Under the pieces are notes generated by a model that saw only the letters and a list, made by a program, of their open reading frames with translations, searched no databases and was not told the DNA's origin. From Oscillospiraceae bacterium (GTDB lineage: Bacteria > Bacillota > Clostridia > UBA1381 > UBA9506): a stretch of 62,218 bases of DNA. The DNA lies in NCBI GenBank assembly GCA_015068935.1, contig SVJO01000006.1, positions 1 to 62,218 of the forward strand, read 5' to 3'. Both the position numbers and the translations under genes were made by a program. Shown one piece after another: positions 1 through 9,927 of this stretch (positions are counted from its first letter, which is position 1; each line of letters opens with the position of its first letter).

Positions 1-135
1 TTCATGCCTTTCTCTTTCATGGCAACATCCGCACCTTTTCCTTTCATGGCAAGAGCCTCTTCTTCCAAGTAAAAAGTGCAGTTCCCTTTCAAGTGCACAA
101 ATGAGTTCTGATATATTACATGAGCATCTTCTCAT
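1..135 (-). CDS. Partial small Cys/His/Arg/Glu-rich protein
   Basis: The open frame starts at an ATG at 135 and runs off the left edge without a stop. It is preceded by a plausible ribosome binding site (TGAGGTGA, 145-152) with about 9 bases of spacing. The 45 visible residues include repeated Cys, His, Arg and Glu around a CHER-type motif that occurs twice, so the protein looks low-complexity and possibly metal- or coat-related. I do not recognise it. A second minus-strand frame is also open across most of this stretch but has no ATG with a ribosome binding site. The short length keeps confidence low. Confidence 0.35.
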   Translation of the reverse strand, partial: MRRCSCNISELICALERELHFLLGRRGSCHERKRCGCCHERERHE

Positions 136-226
136 AATTCAATGTCACCTCAGTACATAATATTAAAATTTGTACTTTTGTGTGACGAAAAAAACATGCG
201 TTTTTGCCGCTAACTAACAGGAAATT

Positions 227-1492
227 TTATTTTTCCAGTCCCAGTTTCTTAAAGTATTCAACACGGCTTTTTATATCAGGATAGTTTTTCTTTGCTTTTT
301 CAGAAAACATTCCGTCTTCTAAATTTTTTGTTGCGGCTCTTTCATGGCCGATTAATGCCCATGTCGAATCGCAAAGATGCTTAAACTCAGGTTCTCTCAG
401 CTTTTCGCAGATAAATTTCTGTCTTGAAGAATTTATATCCTCACCGCTTATCTGGAACAGGTTGAATTTATCGCAAAGCTCCATGATTTTTGAAAGCTGC
501 TGTTTTGTGTTTCTTGATGGCATATATGTCACAGCATCAAAACCAAGCCCGCTTATTGTATCAAACAGAAGGTCAATGTAGTCATCTTCAAACTTCTGCG
601 CTTTTTTATCTCCCGTCACACTGTCTCCAACATCTCCTAAATATGCATATGCAGAAATTGCGCCTATTTGTTTTGAGAACGCAATAACGTCTCTAACATC
701 AGGACATTCCTCTGTTGCATCAATATAAATTCTGCTTATTAAATCGCTCTTTAAAAGTCCTAAAACATCATACGCATAGTGGATATTTTCCTCATCGCAA
801 AGATATTCTTCAAGTTTTTGAGAAAGCACCAGCTTCATATCATTTTTAAAGAAGTCTGCACACGCTTTCCCCTTTCCGTATTTATCAATAACTTTATTTG
901 CAAGCGCATAGAGCAGGTGTCTTTCTGTGATACTTCCGCCGTTTTTATACTCAGAAAGCGGAACTACATCATTCTCAAAATCGATATTAATACCATATGG
1001 CTGAAATAATTTATTGATATTTTCTATCATCTTTTTATTTCTTTCGTTTCTCTTTTCAATGTACGGCGCAAAGAATTCAGAAACCTTTTTTATCTGTGTA
1101 TGCGGAACGCCGTGAAGCGCCATGTAAATCACAGAATTCTGGTCAGGATTATTGATTCTTCTGCCGTTTAGCTCAGTTGATGATACACTTGCCCTGCACT
1201 CAATTCCTATTGTAGTGCTCATGCCCACAAGCTCGCCAGCTTTGATAAATTCCTCAGCTCCGCTTATTGAGTCATGGTCCATTATACCTGCTGTCGAAAG
1301 TCCTGCACTGTATGCCATAACAACCGCCATAGTAGGTGTATATGGTGAAAACGAATATTTAGTATGAATATGATTATTTACTTCTTCTGTAACCTTTCGC
1401 TCGCCTAAAGCACCGTCTTTAATCATCAGTGAGAGAGCCTGTAGTCTTTCTTCTTTTGTCTGTTTGTCTAAATAACCTGTAAACCTCTGCAT
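227..1492 (-). CDS. PHP-domain phosphoesterase-like protein
   Basis: The protein is 421 residues. A PHP-type metal-binding signature (HIHTKYSFSPYTP) lies about 40 residues from the N-terminus, followed by MDHDSISG, which matches the second PHP metal-binding segment. PHP domains are metal-dependent phosphoesterases found in polymerase proofreading and histidinol phosphatase families; the substrate here is unknown. The start at 1492 is preferred over an in-frame TTG at 1525 because it follows a good ribosome binding site (AAGGAAGG) and removes an overlap with the exonuclease gene upstream. The gene lies just downstream of that exonuclease, so the two are probably co-transcribed. Confidence 0.75.
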   Translation of the reverse strand: MQRFTGYLDKQTKEERLQALSLMIKDGALGERKVTEEVNNHIHTKYSFSPYTPTMAVVMAYSAGLSTAGIMDHDSISGAEEFIKAGELVGMSTTIGIECRASVSSTELNGRRINNPDQNSVIYMALHGVPHTQIKKVSEFFAPYIEKRNERNKKMIENINKLFQPYGINIDFENDVVPLSEYKNGGSITERHLLYALANKVIDKYGKGKACADFFKNDMKLVLSQKLEEYLCDEENIHYAYDVLGLLKSDLISRIYIDATEECPDVRDVIAFSKQIGAISAYAYLGDVGDSVTGDKKAQKFEDDYIDLLFDTISGLGFDAVTYMPSRNTKQQLSKIMELCDKFNLFQISGEDINSSRQKFICEKLREPEFKHLCDSTWALIGHERAATKNLEDGMFSEKAKKNYPDIKSRVEYFKKLGLEK

Positions 1493-1505
1493 TTTAACCC
1501 TTCCT

Positions 1506-2354
1506 TTATAATTCAACCTTTTCAATTATGCTTGTTTTCTTTTTGTATTTTATATTCTCGTCAGGCAACAACAATATTTCCATCATAGAAAGCATATCAG
1601 ATTTGCATGCACGGCACCTGTGAATTGCAAAAAAACTTTTACCTCTTCTGTACCACCCTGATGTTTTTGACGCAAACTTACCGCACCTCGGACATCTCAT
1701 CAAAAATTCCCTTTTATTGATTAAGCCGCTCTTTATGTCTGTAATATGAATACCCTTATAATGCAAACTTATTTTTCTTGCATCAAAAATACATTTTTCA
1801 AAACGCACCTTGTTAAAGGTCCTTTTAAAGACCTCTCCTGACAAAGTTGCGTCAACCAATGCATTATGAAGTGTCTTTTCATCATATTCAATTCCGAGGC
1901 TAATGACAGAATTCTTAAGTCCAGGCTGATTCTGTTCACTTTCTATTCTTTTATCGCCTGCAACATAGCTTTGCAGGTCTGCAAAATTTTTAAGAAAGCC
2001 AAGGTTAATATCACGATTATAATATATACAGTTTTCCCTGAGGATTGCCGCATCCTGAACTCCCCACGACATTAAAACGCAGTCGCGTCCCATAAATTCA
2101 CGAAAACTTTTAAATGCCTTGGAAAACGGTACTCCGTGCTGTTTTAACGTGTCCATTGTTATTCCCGTTATTTCCTGCACCATAGTCTCAATTTTATTAT
2201 AGAGGGAAGGTCTTATAAAGCAGTTGAAACTTCCCGCATAATTTAAGTTTTCGTCGTATTTAACGGCACCAATCTGTATTATTTCATCAGGACATTTGAG
2301 CTTGACTTTTTTAGAATATCTGTTCCATTCAAGGTCAAAAATAACATAATCCAT
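1506..2354 (-). CDS. DnaQ-like 3'-5' exonuclease domain protein
   Basis: The 282-residue protein opens with VIFDLEWN, the first acidic motif (DxE type) of DEDD-family exonucleases. Later segments match a DnaQ fold: DAAIL near residue 100, and HNALVDA, which fits the ExoIII motif with its catalytic His and Asp. The C-terminal part has paired cysteines (CPRCGKF and CRACKSD) that look like a small zinc ribbon. Such proteins resemble the KapD/exonuclease group of Firmicutes; a nucleic-acid substrate is inferred only from the family. The ATG at 2354 is chosen because GGAG lies 6 bases before it. It is the first gene of a pair with the PHP gene. Confidence 0.75.
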   Translation of the reverse strand: MDYVIFDLEWNRYSKKVKLKCPDEIIQIGAVKYDENLNYAGSFNCFIRPSLYNKIETMVQEITGITMDTLKQHGVPFSKAFKSFREFMGRDCVLMSWGVQDAAILRENCIYYNRDINLGFLKNFADLQSYVAGDKRIESEQNQPGLKNSVISLGIEYDEKTLHNALVDATLSGEVFKRTFNKVRFEKCIFDARKISLHYKGIHITDIKSGLINKREFLMRCPRCGKFASKTSGWYRRGKSFFAIHRCRACKSDMLSMMEILLLPDENIKYKKKTSIIEKVEL

Positions 2355-2378
2355 ATTTTTCTCCAAAATAACTACTTT

Positions 2379-3050
2379 TTATCTGTCTAAACTCCAATCT
2401 ACAGGAGTTTTACCGAGTCTTTCGAGTATTGTGTTTACCTTACTGTAATGACGCGAGCCGAAAAAACCTTTAGATGCTGAAAGAGGGCTTGGGTGAGGCG
2501 CCTCCAAAACAAAATGCCAGGGATTTGTTACAAGCCCCAGTTTTTCTTTTGCATTTGCTCCCCATAAAAGAAAAATTACAGGGTCACGCCTTTCGTTTAA
2601 GACTGAAATAATTTTATCAGTGAATTTTGTCCATCCAATATTTTTATGTGAATTGGGCTCGCCCTCGCGAACGGTTAAAACAGTGTTAAGCATTAAAACA
2701 CCCTGCTCTGCCCATGGGAGAAGGCATCCGCTTTCAGGAATTTCTATGCCTAAATCGCTTTTTAATTCCTTCATCATATTAACAAGCGACGGAGGCTTTT
2801 TTACACCGTCTAAAACACTGAAACAAAGCCCGTGTGCCTGATTCTCCCCGTGGTATGGGTCCTGCCCTAAAAGAAGCACTTTAACGTCTTTTAGAGCAGT
2901 ATGAGAAAGGCTTGAAAAAATATTTTCCTTAGCAGGATAAACTGTAAAGTTTTCATACTCATAATCCACTTTTTTAAGCAGCTCTTTAAAATAATCCTTC
3001 TCAGTTTCTTCCTTCAAAATTTCTTCCCAGTCATTTCCTGTTTTTATCAT
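2379..3050 (-). CDS. ung: Uracil-DNA glycosylase, family 1
   Basis: The enzyme removes uracil from DNA to start base-excision repair in the cytoplasm. The water-activating motif GQDPYHG and the C-terminal motif APHPSPLSA are both intact, and the 223-residue length is normal for family 1. The start codon follows a good AGAGGA ribosome binding site. It lies 12 bases after nrdR, in the same orientation, in a DNA-maintenance run (ung, nrdR) continued by the exonuclease and PHP genes. Confidence 0.97.
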   Translation of the reverse strand: MIKTGNDWEEILKEETEKDYFKELLKKVDYEYENFTVYPAKENIFSSLSHTALKDVKVLLLGQDPYHGENQAHGLCFSVLDGVKKPPSLVNMMKELKSDLGIEIPESGCLLPWAEQGVLMLNTVLTVREGEPNSHKNIGWTKFTDKIISVLNERRDPVIFLLWGANAKEKLGLVTNPWHFVLEAPHPSPLSASKGFFGSRHYSKVNTILERLGKTPVDWSLDR

Positions 3051-3062
3051 AATAATCCTCTG

Positions 3063-3515
3063 TTATTTCTTTAAAAGCTTGTTCACTTCTTCTATAAAAG
3101 TATTTACATCTGTGAATTGTCTGTAAACTGATGCAAAACGCACATAAGCAACTTCATCAACAGTTTTGAGTCTATCCATAACCATTTCGCCAATCTGGAC
3201 AGTTTTAACCTCTCTTTCGAGGAGATTCTGGACTGCGTTTTCTATTTCGCTTACTATTCTTTCCATTTCGCTTACAGGAACAAGTCTTTTTTCACATGAG
3301 CGTTGAATTCCTCTCAGGACCTTTTCTCTGTCAAACTGCTCTCTTGAACCGTCTTTTTTTATTACCATGAGCTGAATATTTTCAATCTTCTCATATGTAG
3401 TAAATCTTTTAGAGCAATTTAAGCATTCACGTCTTCTCCTGATAGCCTCGCCCTCGTCGGTTGGTCTTGAGTCAATGACCTTGCTTTCTTCGAATTCACA
3501 ATAGGGACATTTCAT
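3063..3515 (-). CDS. nrdR: Transcriptional repressor NrdR
   Basis: NrdR represses ribonucleotide reductase operons in response to the dATP/ATP balance. The 150-residue protein has the N-terminal zinc ribbon (CPYC at residues 3-6 and a second CxxC near residue 31) followed by an ATP-cone domain. The start follows AAGGAGG at good spacing. No NrdR-box target gene is in the window, so its regulon lies elsewhere. It sits between ung and hemZ on the same strand with short gaps. Confidence 0.96.
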   Translation of the reverse strand: MKCPYCEFEESKVIDSRPTDEGEAIRRRRECLNCSKRFTTYEKIENIQLMVIKKDGSREQFDREKVLRGIQRSCEKRLVPVSEMERIVSEIENAVQNLLEREVKTVQIGEMVMDRLKTVDEVAYVRFASVYRQFTDVNTFIEEVNKLLKK

Positions 3516-3527
3516 AGCTGTTCCTCC

Positions 3528-4721
3528 TTAAAAATTATAAAAATCATACATATAATTTTTGCGTTCTTTTATTTCCTCAATTCTTGATATATATTCAATA
3601 ACATCTTTAAAATTAAATATTCTCTCTATTAAATCAGGTCTTACGAGTTTTGTCACAGCGCCGACTCCGAGAGAAACAACAGTGCTGATTTCCTCCATCA
3701 TGACGATATTATATATCCCGCTCATACCTTCTTTTGAAAAGCCTGTATTTTCCATACCTCCCAGGATATTTTTCTGTCTGTAAAGATAATATGGAAAATA
3801 CTCATTCTTCCCAAGCACTTCATAAGAATAATCTATCATTTCTGCTATTTCTTCATCAGGAGCTGATTTAGTGTTGCAACCGAACAGGTTTATATTTGAT
3901 GCTCTTTTAATACTCATTGTATGCACAGTAATATTTTCAGGCGCAAGGCTCAAAACCTCATCAACTGTATATTTAAAATCATCGAAAGTTTCACCCGGAA
4001 GCCCCGCTATTACATCTGTGTTAATACACTCAAAACCATAGCTTTTAACTAAACTAAAAGCCTTTTTAAACTCGTCTGCACTATGATTTCTTCCGATTAT
4101 CTTAAGCGTCTTGTCATTCATACTCTGGGGATTTACGCTTATTCTGTTTACACCGTGTTTTTTAAGCACTTTAAGTTTTTCTTCTGTTATTGTGTCAGGT
4201 CTGCCTGCCTCGACAGTAAATTCACGCACATTTGAAAAATCAAAACTTTCTTTGAGCTTTCTTATAAGACTGTCAAGCTCAATCGAAAGAAGTGTTGTCG
4301 GGGTACCTCCTCCAAAGTAAACACTCTCAATTTTAAGTCCTAAATCTGAAACTATTTTCTTTGTTCCATCTATTTCATCAAACAGAGCATTCAAGTATGG
4401 CTCAATATATTTCCCCATTTTCTGCGTACTCATTGATGCAAACGAACAATAAATGCACTTTGACGGACAAAACGGAATATCAACATAAAGCCCTATTGAA
4501 TCAGGCTTTAAAGAGCTGATGACATCTCTTTCTCTGTCTGCAACCAAAAACATTATATCAAGTTTTTTATCGGAAATTTCATATTCCTCTTTGAGGCTTT
4601 TTCTGATTTCTGTATCACAAAGACCTTCGCGTCTCATTCTTAAGATGTGCTTTACAGGTCTTACTCCAGAAATAATGCCCCATGGCTTTTCGCGATTTAA
4701 GTTTTCCATTCCTTCCTGCAC
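3528..4721 (-). CDS. hemZ: HemZ-like radical SAM protein, short N-terminus
   Basis: The radical SAM cluster motif CPSKCIYC is intact near residue 90, and the sequence around GIISGVRPVKH matches the HemZ family, described as oxygen-independent coproporphyrinogen-type enzymes. The encoded protein is about 397 residues, while the family is usually near 480, so roughly 90 N-terminal residues are missing. No in-frame extension exists because the preceding MBL gene ends at 4725. The start is GTG at 4721; an ATG at 4709 has its GGAAGG directly adjacent. Function in haem synthesis is inferred from family only. It is probably translationally coupled to the MBL gene. Confidence 0.8.
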   Translation of the reverse strand: MQEGMENLNREKPWGIISGVRPVKHILRMRREGLCDTEIRKSLKEEYEISDKKLDIMFLVADRERDVISSLKPDSIGLYVDIPFCPSKCIYCSFASMSTQKMGKYIEPYLNALFDEIDGTKKIVSDLGLKIESVYFGGGTPTTLLSIELDSLIRKLKESFDFSNVREFTVEAGRPDTITEEKLKVLKKHGVNRISVNPQSMNDKTLKIIGRNHSADEFKKAFSLVKSYGFECINTDVIAGLPGETFDDFKYTVDEVLSLAPENITVHTMSIKRASNINLFGCNTKSAPDEEIAEMIDYSYEVLGKNEYFPYYLYRQKNILGGMENTGFSKEGMSGIYNIVMMEEISTVVSLGVGAVTKLVRPDLIERIFNFKDVIEYISRIEEIKERKNYMYDFYNF

Positions 4722-4724
4722 CTA

Positions 4725-5336
4725 CTAAAAAAACGTATTGTTTTCCATTTCATGACCCACAGTTGTTTTTCCGCCATGACCGGGATAAACCTCTGTTTCG
4801 GGCGGAAGAGTAAATATTTTTTCTCTCACATTTTTTAAAAGCACATCAAAATCACCCGTCGGAAAATCTGTTCTTCCTATGCTTTCGTAAAACAAAGTAT
4901 CTCCCGAAAATAAAATATTTCCGCATAAAAGGCAAATTCCTCCGCTTGTATGTCCAGGTGTTTCAATAACCTTGAATTCATACTCTCCCGATACAATCTT
5001 TTCCCCCTCTTTTAAAAGCATATCAGGCGCAGGTTTTCCCTTTGATGAGCCAAAATATGAACTCAGTGTAATTGCATCATTAAGATAATTATCCTTTTCC
5101 TTTTCCGAGATTAGCACTAAGCTCTTCGTTTTTTCCTTTATCTCCTTAGCTGCTCCGTAATGGTCTATATGACAGTGAGTCAAAACAATGTATCTGGCAG
5201 TACAGCCTGATTTTTCTATTTCTTTTATAATTTCACCAGCATCTGCTCCCGGGTCAATTACGAGCAGATTATCTTTATCGCCTGCTAAATAACAATTTGT
5301 GCCAAGCGGTCCAACCGTTAATCTTTTAAAAAACAT
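4725..5336 (-). CDS. MBL-fold metallo-hydrolase, glyoxalase II type
   Basis: The 203-residue protein carries the metallo-beta-lactamase motif THCHIDH and downstream His ligands (PGHTSGG and PGHGG). Its length fits the short YqgX-like hydrolases rather than full glyoxalase II, which has an added C-terminal domain. Thioester hydrolysis is the family expectation; the natural substrate is not evident. It ends 4 bases before the HemZ start and follows rel by 36 bases, so it is likely in one operon with both. Confidence 0.88.
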   Translation of the reverse strand: MFFKRLTVGPLGTNCYLAGDKDNLLVIDPGADAGEIIKEIEKSGCTARYIVLTHCHIDHYGAAKEIKEKTKSLVLISEKEKDNYLNDAITLSSYFGSSKGKPAPDMLLKEGEKIVSGEYEFKVIETPGHTSGGICLLCGNILFSGDTLFYESIGRTDFPTGDFDVLLKNVREKIFTLPPETEVYPGHGGKTTVGHEMENNTFF

Positions 5337-5371
5337 AACATTCTCCTGTTTTTGCTCACATTAATTTAACG

Positions 5372-7567
5372 TTAGTTACTGTTTACATTGTTACCTGGAT
5401 TGCTTCTTGAAACATCAAACACACCATCAATATCCATAAGTCTCTTTTTTATAAAGTTAAGACCGTCTTTTGAGTTAATCTCAAGCGAAAGTGCAATCAG
5501 TGCTATCTGTTCCTTTGTGATTTTTGTGTTAATTGACATAATCGGAATTTTCATCTCATAAAGAAGACTTGTTATTTCCATAACTAAACCGCGTCTGTCA
5601 TATGCTGAAATAATAATATTTGTAATATAGGAAGATTTCCTGAAATCATTACTTACCCAGCTTACAGGAATAAGTCTTTCCTTATCTCTTTCTTCATCGA
5701 CATTGGGGCAGTCGCTTCTGTGAACAGAAACGCCTCTTCCCTTTGTGATATATCCTACAATGTCATCTCCCGGAACAGGGCTGCAACATCTTGACAGTCT
5801 CACTAAGCAATTGTCAATGCCTTTGACAATTATACCGTTTGAATTGCTTTTTGTCTGCTTTTCCGTTGCCTGCGTAAAAATATTTTCTGCATCGTTTTTA
5901 TGTGTCAGCCTGTATTCTTCGCGCAGACGAGCCATAACCTTGCTAACTGCAAGCGCACCGTAACCAATAGCTGCATATAAGTCGTCTTCCGAATTAAATG
6001 AATATCTTTTAAGCAGAATGTTTATCCATTCAGGCTTTAAAAATTCTTCTAAGGTGAGGTTATTTCTCCTGAGCTCGCGTTCTACTATTTCTCTGCCTCG
6101 CATGATATTTTCATCACGTCTTTCGCGCTTAAACCAACCGTTTATCTTACTTCGTGCCTGAGACGTTTTACAGATTTTGAGCCAGTCGCGCGAAGGCCCA
6201 TGCACAGCAGATGATGTCATAACCTCAACTATATCTCCGTTTTGAAGTACATAGTCAAGTGTTGAAATTTTTCCGTTTACCTTAGCGCCTGACATTTTAC
6301 ATCCTACAGCACTGTGAATTGCAAAGGCAAAGTCAATAGGTGTCGAGCCTGCAGGAAGATTTATAACATCGCCTTTGGGAGTAAACACAAAAACCTCATC
6401 GGCGAACAAATCTATTTTTAAAGTCCTCATGAAATCATCGGAATCAACAACATTATTTTGAATTTCCAGAATTTTGCTTATCCATTCAAGTTTGTCATCA
6501 ATTTCAGTTGACCCGTTTATTCCTTCTTTATATTTCCAGTGCGCAGCGATACCATGCTCTGCTACATGATGCATTTCCCATGTTCTTATCTGTATCTCAA
6601 ACGGTGTGCCACTAGGACCCATAACAGTCGTATGAAGCGACTGATACATATTAGGCTTGGGCATGGCAATATAATCTTTAAATCTGCCGGGAATAGGAAG
6701 ATAAAGCTCATGGACAAGACCTAAGACTGCATAGCAGTCCTTAACTGAGTCAACAATTGCGCGGACAGCAAACAAATCATATATTTCATCTATTGTTTTG
6801 TTCTGAGCGTACATCTTCCTGAAAATACTGTAAAAATGCTTTGCCCTGCCCGTAAGATGTGCCTTAACTCCAAGCTCATTAAGTTTAGCACCGATATTAT
6901 TTATAATATCATCTATATATTCTTCTCGTTCTTTTCGTTTCTGGCTTATCGACTCCGTAATTTCCTTATAGGCAATCGGGTCAATATACCTAAGAGCAAT
7001 ATCCTCAAGCTCCCACTTAATTTTAGACATGCCGAGTCTGTGAGCAAGTGCAGCATAAACTTCCAATGTTTCTCTTGCCTTTTCTCTCTGCTTTTCCTCA
7101 GACATAAACTTAAGCGTTCTCATGTTATGAAGTCTGTCAGCAAGTTTTATTAATATAACTCTTACATCCTTTGCCATAGCAAGAAACATTTTTCTTAAGT
7201 TCTCAACCTGTTGTTCTTCTTTTGTTGTATACTGGATTTTGCCGAGCTTGGTTACACCGTCAACAATGGTTGCAACACTTTCGCCAAACTCTTCAGCTAT
7301 ATCCTTTGTTGTCATTTCCGTATCTTCAACAACATCATGAAGAAGGGCGCTTACCAGCGAATCACAGTCAAGCTCCATTTCAGCCAAAATCTGCGCAACA
7401 GAAAGAGGGTGAATCATATATGGTTCACCAGTGTTTCTGACCTGACCTTCATGGGCCTTTTGCGCAATTTCAAAAGCTCGCACTAAGCGCTCAACACACA
7501 AATCAGGATTATATGATAAAGCTTTTTGCTTTAATGTCTCAAACATTTCAAAAATATTTCTTTCCAC
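5372..7567 (-). CDS. rel: Bifunctional (p)ppGpp synthetase/hydrolase, RelA/SpoT family
   Basis: The enzyme makes and degrades the stringent-response alarmone in the cytoplasm. At 731 residues it has an HD hydrolase domain near residues 45-150 (ALLHDVVEDT), a synthetase domain near 240-350 (FAVRAIVDS and YQSLHTTV), a TGS domain near 395-455 and a C-terminal ACT domain. The hydrolase motif is intact, so a bifunctional enzyme is expected. The start is GTG at 7567, with AAGGGG inside the end of recJ as its binding site. The usual neighbour apt is absent between recJ and rel. Confidence 0.95.
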   Translation of the reverse strand: MERNIFEMFETLKQKALSYNPDLCVERLVRAFEIAQKAHEGQVRNTGEPYMIHPLSVAQILAEMELDCDSLVSALLHDVVEDTEMTTKDIAEEFGESVATIVDGVTKLGKIQYTTKEEQQVENLRKMFLAMAKDVRVILIKLADRLHNMRTLKFMSEEKQREKARETLEVYAALAHRLGMSKIKWELEDIALRYIDPIAYKEITESISQKRKEREEYIDDIINNIGAKLNELGVKAHLTGRAKHFYSIFRKMYAQNKTIDEIYDLFAVRAIVDSVKDCYAVLGLVHELYLPIPGRFKDYIAMPKPNMYQSLHTTVMGPSGTPFEIQIRTWEMHHVAEHGIAAHWKYKEGINGSTEIDDKLEWISKILEIQNNVVDSDDFMRTLKIDLFADEVFVFTPKGDVINLPAGSTPIDFAFAIHSAVGCKMSGAKVNGKISTLDYVLQNGDIVEVMTSSAVHGPSRDWLKICKTSQARSKINGWFKRERRDENIMRGREIVERELRRNNLTLEEFLKPEWINILLKRYSFNSEDDLYAAIGYGALAVSKVMARLREEYRLTHKNDAENIFTQATEKQTKSNSNGIIVKGIDNCLVRLSRCCSPVPGDDIVGYITKGRGVSVHRSDCPNVDEERDKERLIPVSWVSNDFRKSSYITNIIISAYDRRGLVMEITSLLYEMKIPIMSINTKITKEQIALIALSLEINSKDGLNFIKKRLMDIDGVFDVSRSNPGNNVNSN

Positions 7568-7571
7568 TTTA

Positions 7572-9284
7572 TTAATTCCCCTTGCTCAGTCTTATATCTC
7601 GGAGATGGAGCTGAGTATGTTTTTCACCTCTGAAAACGTTTACATCAAGGTTATATACAACATCAACCTTGTCTCCCTGCCTAATGTTACTTGCTTTTTC
7701 GCCCATTCCAAACCCTATTGCATCAATATACATATTATTTTTTATCAAAGCAAGTCTTAAATGCTTTCCGTCACCCAATGCCCTGCATGACGTTACACAA
7801 AGCCCCTCCGTACAGAAAACGGGAGAAGGATTTCCCATGCCGTACGGCTGCATTACGGCAAATTTTTCTGCCGTATTAATATTTAAATATTCAATCGGGA
7901 GGTTTGCATCAACAGTGATTACAGGAACAAAATCATCAGGCTTTAATACACTTTTAGCGTATTCGTTTATAGCTTTTCTGAAATCTTCAATACTGCATTT
8001 TTCAATACCAAGACCTGCCGCAAGCTCATGCCCGCCAAATTTTATAAGATGCTCTGAGCACGCACAAAGTCCTTCAAAAAGGTTAAACCCTTTTATGCTT
8101 CTTCCTGAGCCCTTTGCATTTTTCTCATCATCTGTGCTGATTAATATGCATGGCTTATTATATTTTTCGGAAATCTTCGATGCCACGATTCCCACTATGC
8201 CATGATGCCATCTGTCATGGTCTAAAACGAGAACGTAATCATCTTTCATTTCCTGACATTTTTCTATTATTTCGATTGCTTCGCAGAAAATATCATTTTC
8301 AAGCGACTGTCTTTTTCTGTTTTCTTCTTCCAAAACTTGAGCATACTTTTCTGCTTCAATCTCATCACATGCTAAAAGGAGCGATGCGGCACAGTCAGGG
8401 GTTCCCATTCTTCCTGCCGCATTTATTCTCGGTGCAATACCAAAACCTATTGTGCTTGTCGATATATTGTCCGTCTTAATTTCAGCAGTCTTAATGAGCG
8501 CTTTTATTCCGTAATTTGAAGTATATAAAATATGCTCAAGACCGTTTTTTACAATAATTCTGTTTTCGTCTTCAAGAGGCATAACATCAGCAACAGTTCC
8601 GATAGCTACCAAATCAATATATTCATCAATCATCTCCTGCATATGAAACTTCAGCCTGATTGTAATTGCCTGAATAAGTTTAAAGACTACGCCCACTCCC
8701 GCAAGTTTCTTAAAGGGATATCCGCAGTCATGCTGTTTGGGGTTGACGACAAAATCAGCCTCAGGTATAACCTCTTTACATTCATGATGGTCTGTGACTA
8801 TAACCGCCATACCCTTTTGTTTTGCATATTCAATTTCTGATACTGCAGTAATTCCGCAATCTACAGTAATCAAAAGACGTGTCCCGCTTTTTAAAATACC
8901 GTCGATTGCATCGCGGTTTATGCCATAGCCTTCTTCAAGCCTGTCGGGGATATAGTAACCGATATCTGCCCCATGAGATTTTAAAAAACGCACCAAAACT
9001 ACAGTTGAGGTAATTCCGTCTACGTCATAGTCCCCGTAAACAGTAATCTTTTCCTTGTTTTTTATTGCGCTTATTATTCTGTCTGCAGCACCCGATACAT
9101 CTTTCATTAAAAACGGGTCATGAAGGTTTGTTATATCAGTATTTACAAACCTTTTAACATCACTTACCCCTCTTGAAAGCAGAATTGAAACAACAAGAGG
9201 CGGGAGCCCAAGACTTCTTGCAAGCTCCAAAGCCGAGTCGGCTGAAAAGTTTCTTTCACGCATTATCCATTTTTTTGATTGCAT
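7572..9284 (-). CDS. recJ: Single-stranded-DNA 5'-3' exonuclease RecJ
   Basis: RecJ degrades single-stranded DNA in recombination and mismatch repair. The DHH phosphoesterase motifs are visible: YGDYDVDGITS, TVDCGI and TDHHE, and a DHHA1-type domain follows with GGHELAAGLG. The 570-residue length matches the family. The start follows a GGGGGGAG ribosome binding site. It stops 4 bases before the rel start codon, which indicates coupling. Confidence 0.94.
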   Translation of the reverse strand: MQSKKWIMRERNFSADSALELARSLGLPPLVVSILLSRGVSDVKRFVNTDITNLHDPFLMKDVSGAADRIISAIKNKEKITVYGDYDVDGITSTVVLVRFLKSHGADIGYYIPDRLEEGYGINRDAIDGILKSGTRLLITVDCGITAVSEIEYAKQKGMAVIVTDHHECKEVIPEADFVVNPKQHDCGYPFKKLAGVGVVFKLIQAITIRLKFHMQEMIDEYIDLVAIGTVADVMPLEDENRIIVKNGLEHILYTSNYGIKALIKTAEIKTDNISTSTIGFGIAPRINAAGRMGTPDCAASLLLACDEIEAEKYAQVLEEENRKRQSLENDIFCEAIEIIEKCQEMKDDYVLVLDHDRWHHGIVGIVASKISEKYNKPCILISTDDEKNAKGSGRSIKGFNLFEGLCACSEHLIKFGGHELAAGLGIEKCSIEDFRKAINEYAKSVLKPDDFVPVITVDANLPIEYLNINTAEKFAVMQPYGMGNPSPVFCTEGLCVTSCRALGDGKHLRLALIKNNMYIDAIGFGMGEKASNIRQGDKVDVVYNLDVNVFRGEKHTQLHLRDIRLSKGN

Positions 9285-9318
9285 AAGGCTCCCCCCTTTC
9301 TTCGTTTCTTTTTTCTAA

Positions 9319-9672
9319 CTATGATAAATATCCATAAGCAACTAAAATTCCGTCTATTTCAATAGATTCTTTAGGATTATCTTCTTCCTCCATAAAAATC
9401 GCAAGCAAGCCGTCAGAAAAATCAAAATCAAATTTTTTTTCCGAAATATAGACGTTTGGAGTTTCTTCCATATCCAGTTTCTCGTCATATTTTAAAAGAG
9501 AAAGACAATACTCTGTTCCTTCTTCTCCCTGTCTTGTATAATAATATGCAGTGTGGCTTTTCGTTTCGTCAGATACGGTTTTTTTAATTCCGTAAAATCC
9601 GCTGCATGCAGTTAAAGCAAGCATAAAAAACAACAACAAAACAGCACATATTTTCTTAACATCAGTTCTCAT
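9319..9672 (-). CDS. Small predicted lipoprotein
   Basis: The 117-residue protein begins with a charged N-terminus and a hydrophobic stretch ending in the lipobox LTAC, so it should be a secreted lipoprotein anchored at the membrane. The mature part is rich in acidic residues and has no motif that I recognise. The ATG at 9672 is chosen because it gives a compact signal peptide and follows GGGAG; an upstream in-frame start would add 12 basic residues. It lies upstream of recJ by 34 bases. Confidence 0.7.
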   Translation of the reverse strand: MRTDVKKICAVLLLFFMLALTACSGFYGIKKTVSDETKSHTAYYYTRQGEEGTEYCLSLLKYDEKLDMEETPNVYISEKKFDFDFSDGLLAIFMEEEDNPKESIEIDGILVAYGYLS

Positions 9673-9801
9673 TTTCCGTCTTCTCCCTCTGTAAATTCTC
9701 TCAAGCAATTTTAAAAAGATTTAATCCAATTTATTTTATCATATTTTATGTAGATTTGCAAGCAATTCTTTTTATTCCCTGCTGACAAAATGATTCATGT
9801 A

Positions 9802-9830
9802 TTGACATTTTTTTGTATAAGTGTTATCAT
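9802..9830 (+). promoter_or_regulatory. Sigma-A-type promoter for the acyltransferase-glycosyltransferase pair
   Basis: TTGACA (9802-9807) and TATCAT (9825-9830) are separated by 17 bases. The transcript would have a leader of about 90 bases before the start at 9928. Confidence 0.7.
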
Positions 9831-9927
9831 TAAATACAGAAATATAGTTTTAAAAAGTTTTTATGTAACTTACGTTTATTTGCGGTTTAAGCATAAAATT
9901 TCTGCAATTAACAAAGAGGTGATTTAT

